Below, one piece after another: positions 35,696 through 47,180 of a DNA stretch of 64,000 bases. Made by a program: the position numbers and the translations under genes. This stretch comes from Isoetes taiwanensis (Eukaryota > Streptophyta > Lycopodiopsida > Isoetales > Isoetaceae), in contig JAJEKV010000058.1 in the NCBI GenBank assembly GCA_021234155.1, positions 383,814 to 447,813 on the forward strand, in the 5' to 3' direction. The notes below the pieces were generated by a model that was given only the letters and a program-made list of their open reading frames with translations, searched no databases and was not told the DNA's origin. Numbering within the stretch: the stretch's first letter is position 1; every line of letters starts with the position of its first letter.

Positions 35696-36470
35696 CTTCC
35701 CAGGCACCAACTCCAACTGCTCATCATTTTTAGTTGAACATGGATGCATCTTCAATGTGGATTTGGTACGAGATTGGTAGTAGACACAAGACTTCGGTCC
35801 ATTGTAAGAAGTACATGAAGCTTTTTTAAAGTCCCTTGATATTCTCAAGACTATGCGGGGCAACCCTGCATACTAGAATGGATTGATTTTTATAGGGATG
35901 GCCTAATACCCTTAGCAGGTGAGGTAGATAAGTCTGGAAAGATCTACACCAGACATTCAGTGCTAAGAGACTATTCAGTTGGAGGTAAAACATGTACTGA
36001 CGTGGAATATCACAAGGACCCACTCGAACTTCCGATGGGTGAAGTAGAGTAAGAACAACAAAGTTACTCAGGTGGGTATAATTATGAGAAAGCTTATGGA
36101 GGTGAAGGACCAACCTAGCACAGGCGATGGCTAAGGAAGATAAAAAGGTGGACATCATCGACTTTGAAATTGCCTTGGCTGTTGCCAAAAGGAGATGTCA
36201 GACTCCAAAGAGTCAGCACCACTGATGCTAGGACTTAATCTAAGTCCATACTAAAGCGAGGTTTGTGAAGAGACTAGGTAGTATGCTTTTACAATTCTCT
36301 GTAGTTTCAACTAGCTAAATGATGACGCTGTGAACAAATCAATAAAACCTTGATTTGTTCTACCCCATCAAATGGGATTGTGTCACTATGATGATGCTAC
36401 TAAAAGGATGCTATGGTTTGCATACTTTCTTTTATCATGTCCATCTCCTTTCTTCTGTCATTGCAGATGC
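35696..36470. other. Mostly non-coding; one unrecognised coding-like stretch
   Basis: On the plus strand, 35870-36050 reads cleanly as about 60 residues including IDFYRDGLIPLAGEVDKSG and DVEYHKDPLELPMGEVE, ending at TAA. The composition looks like real protein but I recognise no family. It may be a transposon remnant. Confidence 0.35.
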
Positions 36471-36849
36471 AAACTTGTGACGGTCCTTCGCCCGACACTT
36501 GTTGTTACTTAAATACTTAACACAATGCTGAAGATCCAGGGGTGCAGAACCTACATGTCGTCCCCAAAATCCAATTAATATGTTGCGGTATCCCTTAGCT
36601 ACGGATCTCTAGCTCAGGAAAATAACCTTCACCTAGAAGCAACTCGATCCGCACTAGTGAGCTTCATCAGTGCCCACTCGCTAGTGTTGAGTGCTAACAA
36701 TCATGGCCTTAGTTTTTGCTTATTCTCCCCGTAGAGATGTGGGCAGACCAATCTAGGCTAGCAGCATGATAACATCTTGTCAAAAATATCTAATAGCAAC
36801 GCAATATCTAAATAGTAAAAAACTATCAATATTACAAGAGGTCATAATG

Positions 36850-36921
36850 CACTCGCCAATGCTACAAAAGTCCAATGACCTCACGGCCTTATGGACGTAA
36901 AAATGTATTCTATTCTATTCT
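36850..36921 (+). mobile_element. 72-bp LINE 3' tip inserted in the 3' LTR
   Basis: The segment carries ggccttatggacgtaaaaat and then (TTCTA)n, and is flanked by ataatg on both sides (36844-36849 and 36922-36927). The other LTR has the uninterrupted site, with a single ataatg at 50847-50852. It is an extremely 5'-truncated insertion of the LINE family with pentamer tails. Confidence 0.85.
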
Positions 36922-37618
36922 ATAATGGGCTAAAATCCTAAACCAATAGCTATAGATAACTTAATTTGATCTTGCAGCATAAATTAGAAAACTAGAATGA
37001 CGTGCAAAAGAGTAATTGAAGCATATCCATGAGCAATTTGAACCCTCAACGTTAACTTTACAAATAAGCGACTTAACTTTTATATTATAATTTCATACAC
37101 AAACAAAATAAACTCACAAGTTTTTTATTGTGACATGCAAAAAAAGAATAATTTGGAACTTGTTCCAACACAAGTTTGAACTTTTGACCTCTAGTTTGTA
37201 CATAAGCATCTTATCCAATATGCTATATCTTTATATATAATATTAAATACGTTTACTTATCTAATAACCAATTGTCTTTTTTCTAAATCCCTTTAAAAGG
37301 CTGACTTGGCATCACCCGATTGGGTGGGCCACCAAGATTGGCTCCATTTTGGCACGGGGCAGCGGCGGATGGCTTGCCCTATCCATCGGATGATCCCTCG
37401 AGGGATAAAGACATCAATAGATGAGCCGAATAAGAATTTCGGACTCTGGGCTTTTAAGAGAATACAACAATTCATGATTTGGAGCAGTTATCTGGATTGA
37501 AGTTTCTAAGCCAGGGCTTTGTTTTTTTGGTGCATGAACTCTAAATTGGTCTCTGATTAAATCGTAGTTCCTCGGATTTCAAATAGAATGGGTTCAAATC
37601 CCTTCAGTTTATACATGC

Positions 37619-37684
37619 TGGAGCAGACAAAGCCAAGCAATTGAGTCGCCTTGGAGCAGACAAAGCCAGGCAATTGAGTCGCCT
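37619..37684. repeat. 33-bp tandem duplication in the 3' LTR
   Basis: ggagcagacaaagcca(a/g)gca followed by attgagtcgcctt is present twice here, but once in the 5' LTR near 53221. The duplication therefore arose after the element inserted. Confidence 0.85.
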
Positions 37685-38051
37685 TGTATCATCTGCAAGA
37701 GCCATTTTGCTTTTCATATTTATATGACAGTGCATTTGCATGCAAGAGAGTGGCCCGGATTTGCCTGGCCGACTGCACATTTGAGCCCATCTGTGCATCT
37801 ATAGTAGGGAACGCTTTGCACAGAGAGAGGCTTTGCTTACTACTGATATTTATCACAGATCTGACATGAGACTTGTGTTCTTTTAATGCTAAATGCTTTG
37901 AGAAGTTTAAAAGAGTTTTAGTTCTAACCTGTGATCACTTCTTTCAAATTTTGTTGCATAATTACTCAATGCTCTTCTTCTTCTATACTTCCCCCTTCTC
38001 ACATTCCTGTTTTTCCATTCTAATTTCTCTTCTTTGAGTCATCATTTTGCC

Positions 38052-41047
38052 AAAGAGTGGGGTCGAGTCTGCGTGGCGAGGCCAGTGTCGTGCTTTCTTG
38101 GACACTTTGTATCGGGGACGCTCCATTCTTGGCGAGGGGCGTCTTCAGTGTTCATGATCGTGATATTTTGGCACAAATCCAAGCATTGGAGGAGGAGCAA
38201 ATTCAGCAAGCAAAGATGAAGGCATGTCTGCAGTGGTTTCGTGATGGAGACCGTTGTACGGGCTTCTTTTTTCGTGCACCTAAGAGGCGCCGCATGTCAT
38301 CAGCCATGTCCTCATTGCTTTTTTTGCGAATGGTTCGATGCTAACAGAGCCGGTGAACTTAGGCAAACATCGCATAACCACTTCAGGGCGTGTTTTGCCG
38401 AGAAACATCTTCCCTTTCAATCGAAATGCAAGATCTTTGTTTTTATCTAGGATTTCCCCATCATTTACGGTGCAACAAGCGAGTCAATAGAGGCGACTAT
38501 GGCGGTGATGATTTAGGTTTGATGCGAAAAGAGGCAAATGCCCGGGTTTGGATGGTTTGCCAATTGAGTTCTTCAAGAGTATTGGGAATGGCTGGAGCCG
38601 GATGTGTATGATGCTTTACGTGACTTCGGCGGTCCCTTTGCTTTGGATAGAATTCTAAACACAGGTGCCATCTCACTCATCCTTAAGGTCAAGGATCCTC
38701 AGACTATTTCAGATTGGCGGCCCATTACCTTATTGTCATCCGTATATAAGATCTTCGCCAAGGCTTTTGCAACAACGACCCAGTCAGGTTTTCTTCCAAA
38801 ACGGTGCATTTTGAATAATGTTGCTGCTGCTTACAAGGGAATTTATTGGGCACGTAGGCAAAACCTTCCAGTTGTATACCTTAAGCTTGATTTTGCAAAA
38901 GCTTATGACAGTGTCAGCTGGGAATTCATGCGCCGTTGTATGCTAAGACTGGGATTTGGGGAACAATTCACATCAGATATTATGAAGCTGCATATCTCTG
39001 CTCGGGCGACTGTCCTGTTCCATGGTGAGCCGTCACATGCCTTTTCACTTGGTCATGGTATTCGCCAGGGATGCCCTTTAGCACCATTGCTTTTCACAAT
39101 TGTTGCAGAGGCTTTGTCACAGTTATTCACTATTGCAACGACAGAGGGACTTCTCCATGGTCTTGCAATGGAGGATGGCACACAAGAGGTTTGCAATCAA
39201 TATGCAGACGACACGTTCCTCTTCCTAGTCGCTAATGATGAGAATCTTGCTGCTGCCAAACTGCTTTTAGATACTTTTTCACTGGCTTCTGGTGTTCTTG
39301 TAGGGTGGCAGAAGTGTACAGCTTTGTGGACATTGGATAATCCGGCTCCGGCATGTGTTCACGATTATCCATGGAAATTACTTGCGCATGGACAGGCCAT
39401 CAAGTTGTTGGGGATTCCAGTTGGCATCCATGTTACTATGGGAGCTGCATGGGAGGAGATCATTAGGGGTTTGGAGAAGCACTTGTTCTGGTGGTCCACC
39501 GCTAAGTTGTCTCTTGCGAATTAGAAGTATTACGATGGCCAAGTGGGTCCTTAGTAGTACCCATGTTTATATGGCATCCCTTCTTTGCTAGCACCACAAA
39601 TCAAAGTCGTGGAGCTCATTGCAATAGTTGAACTTTATTTGGGCGTGCTTCGAGGAAGGTCTTTGTGGTTAAGGTGGCTTGGTCGAAGTGCATCCTTCCA
39701 AAATGGGCGTGTGGTGCAGGTATGATGGACTTCTTCTTTGCAGAGCAAAGTGCTTATTTCAAAGTTCATTTGGAGACTCTGAATGGTGAGGATGACTCTC
39801 CAGTTCCGCCTTCTTAGACAAGCTCTTGGTCCTTTGTATCCCTCTAGGCAAGAAGGTCGTCAAACCAGTCCCTACCTTGGGCTTTATTTCGGACTCGCAG
39901 CCTTTTCCAAGTGCTTCTCCATTTTTGCGTGGCTTGTTGGCAGCATGGGAGGCGATCGGAGACATCTTTTTCTGCCATGCCCCTCTATCCACACCCTATT
40001 GGAGACTCCATGGTGGTGGGCACCCGCGCCTCGGACCCCTCGGCACCTCCATTGGCGACCTCGGTTCATCCCCACCCGAGAGGCGATGGGTTTTGCAGGT
40101 GTTGTCTCTATTCAAGCATGGTATGAGGAGGTTCCTCTTGTCTTGGCTGAATTTCGGGCAAAGTTCCTGCTCTCTCGTTGGAATGTATCTACGGGAGAAG
40201 GTCGCCGAGAAAATTTGCCTCTTATGGTGCAAGTTGGTGTTCTTTGAGCGGGTGTCATGGAATTTTGTCATGAAAATATTCACAAAGGCAAGCAATTTGT
40301 CGGATCAAGTATATCGCCTTCTTTTAGTACCACAACCCCTCCGGTTGCGGATGGGTGGCACGCATTACATGTTCCACGACCCACTTTGTGTCGCACATGG
40401 CGATGGCTTTGGGATAGGTTGCTCCACCCTAAAGTCTCAGATCGCGTGGTGGCGGGGTTATCCACCAGTGCCTGCGGGTTAATGCCTTTCGACATCGCTA
40501 TGATCCTCGCATATCTGCGGTTTGCCCTCTACGTCTTTCGGACGTTGAGACTCTTGAGAATTGTCTCTTTGATTGTCCGAGGTTCAACAGTAGGGTCCTC
40601 GCTACAAGGTTTGTTTAATGATACATTGGACTGCCGATGCATCCTTTTGGCGCCCTATCCCAATGCATGGCCTCCGGCTAAACAAAGGGCATTTCATCTT
40701 GGTTCGGTTGGCTCCTATGGTCGATATGGGAGCATCGCAGACACCACATCTTCGAGGGCATTTATTCATCGCACATTACGGTGTTATTACGGTGGCGAGA
40801 AAAGATATTGACGACCCTACGATTTGTTCCTCCCTTGATTTCAGGCGGTGGAACGATTCGGATTCAAGATATCTTGAATTGATTCTTATCATTAGTCTCC
40901 TATTGCGGGTAAGTACATTGTGCTCCAGGCTCGTGCTCCTGTGGCATCTTTGTGTGCTTACACAGTTAGATGAGACATGTAAATTTTGTACTTTCTCTCT
41001 GATTAATAAACTTTTTGGCCTTCGTCCTTCACAAAAAAAAAAAAAAA
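38052..41047 (+). mobile_element. L1-type LINE, 5'-truncated, poly(A) tail
   Basis: The longest frame (38604-39524) has RT motifs in order: ISLILKVKDPQTISDWRPIT, QSGFLPKRCILNN, LKLDFAKAYDSVSWEF, GIRQGCPLAPLLF and YADDTFLF (about 39200). A small deletion removes residues before QSGF. Upstream, FRDGDRCTGFFFR is typical of the segment before RT in plant L1 elements; downstream frames are broken. It ends cgtccttcac plus 15 A (41033-41047). In the other LTR the sequence around the site is continuous, and about 40 bp of target present there is missing here, so insertion removed target DNA. Confidence 0.85.
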
Positions 41048-41101
41048 CTATCTAAAGAACTTATAGAAATATTTTAAAAGTACAATATAATTTACATCAC
41101 A

Positions 41102-41116
41102 TTCTTATCCCCTTTA
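41102..41116 (-). other. Polypurine tract of the chromovirus
   Basis: On the minus strand TTAAAGGGGATAAGAA lies immediately before TGTGATGT, the start of the 3' LTR. Position and composition fit the plus-strand primer of an LTR element. Confidence 0.75.
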
Positions 41117-41279
41117 AGATTTAACGTCCTCGTCGAATATAATTCACATCACATTCGCATTATTGCAAGTGATACTCCTTCACAACTTCATATATTGTTT
41201 ATACTTAACAAGTTTGATACATCTTTTAGATAGTCTTATCCCGTGGAATGATATAGGTTGAAAAAGGTTTAGAAAATCC

Positions 41280-43423
41280 TTAGCATATTTTGCTTCGGCC
41301 TCGTTTAATTCCATCTAAGTGGTCTACAGGATAATCTGCCCATTGTATAAGAATTTCTTTGGTTGTTCTACTACGTAACTTTCGTTCTCGATACTGCAAT
41401 ATTTGAGATGGCATTACTTCAAAGGTATTGTTTTCTTGAATTAATTGCAATTCAGGAAGCATTTGATCACCGTCATGTAGAGGGTTTCAACAAAGTAATA
41501 TAGAAGACATCATGAATCCTTACATGTGGTGGCAACTCTAATTGATATACTAGGTTTCCCATCTTTTTAATGATTCTGAAAGGACCAGTATATCTTGGAG
41601 CAAGTTTAGCACATTTTTCAATTCTAAGTTGACCTTTCTTTGGCTTCACACGGAGATATACAAAGTCTTTAATCTTGAATTCTCAATGTATTCTATGCTT
41701 ATCTGCAAATTGCTTCTATCTATATTGTGCTTCTGCTAGCCTGCTTCTTACAAATTGCACTTATTTGCATATTCTTCCAACATCTGTCTAGAAATTTCAG
41801 ATTTAACCATGTGATCATACCAATTTATTGGAGCATAACAATCCTGTCCGTAAAGTGCTTCAAAAGGTGTCATCCCTATAGATTCCTATTTAGAATTATT
41901 GTAAGCAAACTCTGCTAAGGATAAACGAGCTTCCCATTTCTTTGGATTGTCTTGACAATACATCCACAACATGTCCTCAAGGATCCTGTTGACTCTTTCT
42001 GTTTGTCCATCGGTTTCTGGATGATAGGCTATGCTCATTTGCAATTGAGTTACAACTCTCTTGAAAAATGAAGTCTAAAAGTTACTAGTAAACCTTTGAT
42101 CTCTACCAGAAACAATATTTATAAGAATGCCATGTAGACGAAAGATATCATGAATACAGATTTTAGCAGTTTTCTTCGGTGTTATGATTTTCCTAACTGG
42201 AAAGAAATGAGCATGTTCAGTTAATCTGTCAATCACTACAAGAATAACATCCTTTCTTGTTTGTGTCCTTGGCAATCCCACTATAAAATCCATGCTAATA
42301 GATTCCCATTTTCTTTCTGGAATAGCTAACGGCTGCAAAAGGCCAGGTGCCCTAATCTGTTCTGCCTTAACACGCGAACACATCACACAATTTTTAATAT
42401 ACTTACGTGCATAATCTTCTAGCCCTAGCTAGAAGAAACTCCTCTTTACCTTGTGATATGTCTTATGGAATCCTGGATGAACTGATATTACTGTATCATG
42501 ACATTCACTTAATATCTTCTTTTTGATGTGATCAACTGCAGGAATACAAACTCGATTTGTATCCGAATATTCCATGTTCAAAACTATAATTATCCTTTAA
42601 CTCCAAATTCTCCTTCTGTACTTCCTTCTCGGTCCAAAATACTTGTCTATAGTAATACTCTCTTTTACCTCATCCAACCAATCTGTTGTAATCATAGTTA
42701 TTGCACAGCAAGCTGGGAATCTAGATAAAGCATCTGCAATAACATTTGTACTATCCACTTTATAATTAATCTGAAAGTCATACTCTTGAAGAAGTTCCAT
42801 CCACCTACGTTGTCTCAAATTCAAATTAGGTTGTTTCATAAAATATGCAAGACTAGCATGGCCAGTATGCACTTCAAAATGATTCCCTAAAAGATATTGT
42901 CTCCAAACTCTAAGCGCATGTGCAATTGCCAACAATTCTTTATCATTTCGTTCGGCATCGTTCAGCTTATGAGAAATATATGCACACACATGCTTCTCTT
43001 GTATCAATACAGCTCCTGTCCCTTCCCCACGAGCATCTGTCATAATCTGATACTTCTTACTTGGGTCTGCCACTTTTAAAACAGGAGCATTTATTAACTT
43101 CTCTTTTAAATTTTTGAAAGCTCTCTCACATTTCTCATCCTATTGAAAAGCTACATTTGATTTTGTAAGTGTTGTCAAAGGACTTGTTATTGTAGAACTT
43201 TTGATAAATTTCCTATAAAACCCTGCAAGTCCTAAGAATAAGCGCACCTGTTTTGGGTTTTTAGGAGCAGCCCATTTCTCACCGCCTCAACCTTTTTGGG
43301 GTCGGGTTTAATTCCTTTGTGAAACAATATGACCTAAATAATATATTTTGATTGCTACAAAATGAACACTTGACTTTCTTAGCATACAATTTTCTCTTTT
43401 CAAAATACTCAAAACAATTCTCG
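41280..43423 (-). pseudogene. Chromovirus pol, C-terminal part (RT end to chromodomain)
   Basis: In minus-strand order: RT end (FEKRKLYAKKVKCSF near 43390), RNase H (YQIMTDARGEGTGAVLIQEK near 43050, then YKVDSTNVIADALSRFPA), integrase zinc-binding remnants near 42400 and core (ERKWESISMDFIVGLPRTQ at 42310, FRLHGILINIVSGRDQRFTS at 42110). The last piece, RSRTTKEILIQWADYPVDH at 41370, resembles a plant chromovirus chromodomain. In the core the second catalytic aspartate is in GRD, in place of the usual SDRD. Many stops and frame changes are present. Confidence 0.85.
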
Positions 43424-44510
43424 AATAAGGGCTCGTGATGAAAAGGACAAAAGCTCCCGCTAGCTAGGCTTTTCATTCATCTCAGCAGTTTTTCTACAAT
43501 GGTATAGACTGGGTAGCTGCACATCGTAGGCTACCCAAAAAATGATAAACATAAGGAATATCCAGTTATAACACCTGGACCCCAAATAAAATTGTGTGCT
43601 ACAGATGTTGGCTAGTGTACTTGCCGAGAGCTTATCGCCGGGATTAAAAAAACCCTGCCCTTTTGGGTTTTTGAGGAAAAACCATAGCGATAAAATCTCG
43701 GCAAGGGGCTTGGAGAACACAAGACTGCTAAACGTTCTCACAAAAAAAACCCACGCTCCATAGAGAATACCGAAGTCGCGCATCACCCCTGGACCTGCAA
43801 ATCACCAACAAAAAAATCAATAGAGAAAAAACCTCGAAAAGAAAGGGGCTGGTCACACGTGCCACGCGACAAAAAACAACATTTATGCCTCAAAAAAGCA
43901 AGGGGTTGGTCAGATGTGCTATGCGACAAAAAATAACATTTATAATAATATACACATTAAGGGAGAGTGGGTGGGTGGGAGTCAAGGGAACTGTTGAGAG
44001 AGGAGAAAACGCGGATGAGAAGTCGATGAATAACCTGCAAAAAGTAGCGATCCCCAAATGAACTGTGAGCTAATGCATACAATGCATGCATGCATGGGAT
44101 GCATGCCCATTCGAGAATATCGTCCGATAGCTTCGGATCGATGGCATTCTCGAATAAGGGCTCACATGGAAAAATGACAAAAACTCACGACAAAAAGAAG
44201 GTCGAGGGTTAAAGGATGGCCAAAAAGAGGACAAGATGGGGAAGAACATATCACAACATGGAAAAAAGGCGTCGCCAACGGGCAAACCAAGCATGGAGAA
44301 ACCCTCTTCTACCCGGTATCAAAGAAAGAGAGTCAAGGGAACTGTTGAGAGAGGAGAAAACGCCGATGAGAGGCCGATAAAGAACCTGCAAGAAATAGCG
44401 ATCCTCAATGAACCCGAGCCCGGAAAATGCATGCAATGCATGCATGCATGGGAGAGAGATGCATGCTAAGCCCATTCGAGAATACCGATCCGATGGTTGG
44501 GATCGATGGT
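43424..44510. mobile_element. Insertion in the RT with palindromic ends and internal duplication
   Basis: The RT frame is split between EEHREH (44530) and FEYFEKRK (43410). attctcg flanks both sides (43417-43423 and 44511-44517). The insert contains two related halves, each starting aataagggctc and each ending in a hairpin (44112-44151; 44474-44517) whose stem includes attcgagaat/attctcgaat. Shared blocks include gtcaagggaactgttgagag at 43982 and 44335. The first half carries the conserved hairpin at 43621-43704 and ggctggtcaca(c)gtgcc(a)cgcga, both shared with the 23.6-25 kb region. No protein is recognised. It is not a Helitron or a standard TIR element that I can name. Confidence 0.55.
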
Positions 44511-45640
44511 ATTCTCGATGTTCTCTATGCTCTTCCAAATTCTTTGAATAAATAAGTATATCATCAAAGAACTCGAGGACAAACTTATCAAGATATTCAC
44601 AAAAACGATCGTTTATTAGACACGAAAAGTTGTTGGTGCATTTGTTAAAACAAAAGGCATAACCACAAATTCAAGATGCCTATATCTTGTAGAAAAGATG
44701 TTTTGGTATGTCACTCTCTTTGATTCTTATCGGTGATATCCATATCTAAGATCTATTTTTGAAAACAATGTAGCTCCTTGAAATTGATCAAATAAGTCAT
44801 CTATTCTAGGCAATGGATATTCATTTTTAATTGTAATATCATTTAATTGCCTATAATCAACACACATACGCATAGAACCATCTTTTTTCTTAACAAATAA
44901 TACTAGAGCACTAAAAGGTGAAATACTAGGCTGTATATATCGTTGATCTAGAAGTTCTTTTAACTGTTTTTTTTTTAATTCTACTAACTCTAACAAAGCA
45001 AATCTATATGGAGCTTTTGATGGAGGAGAAGCTCCTGGAACCAAATCATTGCATGATCAACATATCTTCGAGGAGATAACTCTGTCAACTCTTCCGGAAA
45101 CACTTCCTTGAATTCCCCGAGGATATCCTGCACATCATTCATGTATACTTGATTAATTTCTCCTGACCCTTTGAGTACAACCAACCCCAACATTTCATGC
45201 TTCCGAATTGACCTCTTGATTTGCTTGCGACTAATGGGCTTGGGAGTAAAATACTGCTTATTCACTCCTTCCAATGTATATAGCTCTTGATGTTCCTTAG
45301 ATTTTACTCTCACAACTCTTTCATGACAATCTACTATCACTAAACCATTCCATGCCTATAATCATATCATATGAGCCTAGCTGAAGCACATGGAAATTTG
45401 CAATTGTAGGCATTTCTTGCACTTTCAATTTTAATATATGCACATACTCGCTAGTAGCTTTTCACCATCAGCCATTTTCACCATTCTTAAGGCTTGTTGA
45501 TTAATATTCAACCTAAACAACTTAACAAGCCTTGGTGAAATAAAATTGTGAGCTGACTCCGTATCAATCAAAATACTAAAATGAACTTCATTGATTTTAC
45601 CTTCAACCCGCAGACTATATGTGCTGCGATTTGCACTATC
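44511..45640 (-). pseudogene. Chromovirus pol, N-terminal part (protease and RT)
   Basis: Protease: ILIDTESAHNFISPRLVKLF near 45560, where the usual DTG/DTGS active site reads DTES, so the glycine after the catalytic Asp-Thr is lost. [22 protein letters not shown] (45040), [19 protein letters not shown] (44880), [13 protein letters not shown] (44760) and FFDDILIYSKNLEEH (44570), where the YxDD-type motif has phenylalanine as its first residue. Frame changes occur at about 45020 and 44720. The RT is cut by the insertion at 43424-44510. Confidence 0.85.
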
Positions 45641-46449
45641 CCTTGATCAATTCTTTTGCACAAACTTGTATATCTTCCTCTAAATCCATGAGACTTACTT
45701 GATGAACTCTCATTGCCCCTACATTTTGAGATCCTTAAACCTTGACATTTGAATTATTCTTCGGTGGGACAAAACGTGCCATGTGCCCCTTTTGCTTACA
45801 GTAAAAACATAAATTTTCCTTCATGCACTTATCATATTCAACTTTCTTCTTTTCTTCATCCATCTGTGACATTGCATTCAAATGTAACTTAGGGGCATTA
45901 TAAAAAGTTTGATGAACCTGAGAGTTCGATTCATCTCTATAATTCTTTTGAAAATTTCCTCTTTGTGGCTCTCTATGATTGGCATTCTTCTCCTCCTTAG
46001 GGATACTCTCAAAGTATCGAGCCTTGTGCTTTGCTTCTTCCAAGGTGAGTTATCCAACTAATTTATAAGCTCGATATCTAGTCCTTGCACAAAGCGACTA
46101 GCTAATTCCTGCAGTTAAAGATTAATTATCTTTAATAATACTTAGTTTAAAGAACGATGCTTGCGTAATATAGAAATAATTCCTTTTGAATTTAACTTTA
46201 GACAATGTCGTTCCAAAGTGGAGAATTCTTGTATATAGTTATCCAATGATTGCCCTTTCTTTTTACACTCCATGAATTTATTCATCTGTATGATATGAAA
46301 GGAAGGTGGACAATATTTTGATACGAAGAGTTCCTTGAAGGTCTCCCAAGCTACTTCCTCATCAGTCACCACATGTGTTGTCTTATGATGATTCCACCAC
46401 ATTAAAGCATTCCCAATCAAACTCAATGCCACTACTCCCACATTTTCTT

Positions 46450-47012
46450 AATCCAACACTGGAACATGGCCCACACCAGTACTTGAAAGCGCATATATCT
46501 ATGAAGAAACGGAGAGCTATTGCCTCCGTGAGGACGGGGTCCCATCATCTCAGAATTGAAACAGGTCGTTGGACTACAGATGGAGGGCAGAGAATCCCCC
46601 GGCATGAGAGAATATGCCAGTGTTGCCACATGCGGACAGTAGAGGATGAGCACCATGCTCTGCAAGAGTGTCCGGCATATACGCATATCCGAGCAACACA
46701 TGCTGGTCTTAGATGCTCTGAGGCACCGCTGCATCAATTGCTAGCATCGCCAATGGTTGCACGTCTCGCATCCTACATTTTGCAAGTCTCTACCGTCAGA
46801 GAATCCCTTACAGGACAAGGGATCTGAGAGCCTACTACCAGGGTTTTTCCTCCCATGTGGGGGTTTTTTCATCCCAGTAGTAGGGACACATTGTATAGTA
46901 GCATTTGTCTTTTGGTGTGGTTTTATCTGCTTTGTGTACTGCATGTACCGTCTCATAGGTCAAGTTTGGCCTCCGCGGACGTTAAAATATACTTCCTTCC
47001 TTCCTTCCTTCC
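46450..47012 (+). mobile_element. LINE 3' fragment inserted in gag, CTTC-type tail
   Basis: The plus strand gives the C-terminal finger of this LINE family: MKKRRAIASVRTGSHHLRIE, CQCCHMRTVEDEHHALQEC. It is followed by a hairpin (46831-46838 with 46877-46884, 8 of 8 paired), tttggcctccgcggacgtta and a (CTTC)n run at 46990-47012. A possible target duplication is tttctta/ttcttta on either side. Orientation is opposite to the host element. Confidence 0.8.
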
Positions 47013-47180
47013 TTCTTTAGGAACTTATCTTGCAACAAAATAATTTTCAGCCTTCTGAATCCAAGCTTCTGTCTTAACTCCATCCTTATCGAAACCATCA
47101 AATAATTCCAGCTTGTATTTCTTGGCAATTTCTTTAACACTAGAGTTGTCAGGCGATGGAGCAAAAATGGTGCATTTGTA

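Larger units (their letters stand above)
36476..41101 (-). repeat. 3' LTR of the chromovirus (interrupted)
   Basis: This aligns with 50450-54521 once insertions are removed. Unique to this copy are the 72-bp LINE tip at 36850-36921, an extra piece at about 37362-37445, a 33-bp tandem duplication at 37619-37684 and the L1-type element at 38052-41047. The divergence between the two LTRs, visible in every line, means an old insertion. The LTR itself includes tRNA-like blocks around 37020-37060 and 37165-37240. Confidence 0.85.

Noticed and set aside
43424..44510. Helitron insertion
   Set aside because: It does have a terminal hairpin, but there is no 5' TC, no CTRR 3' end, no A-T insertion site and no Rep/helicase sequence.
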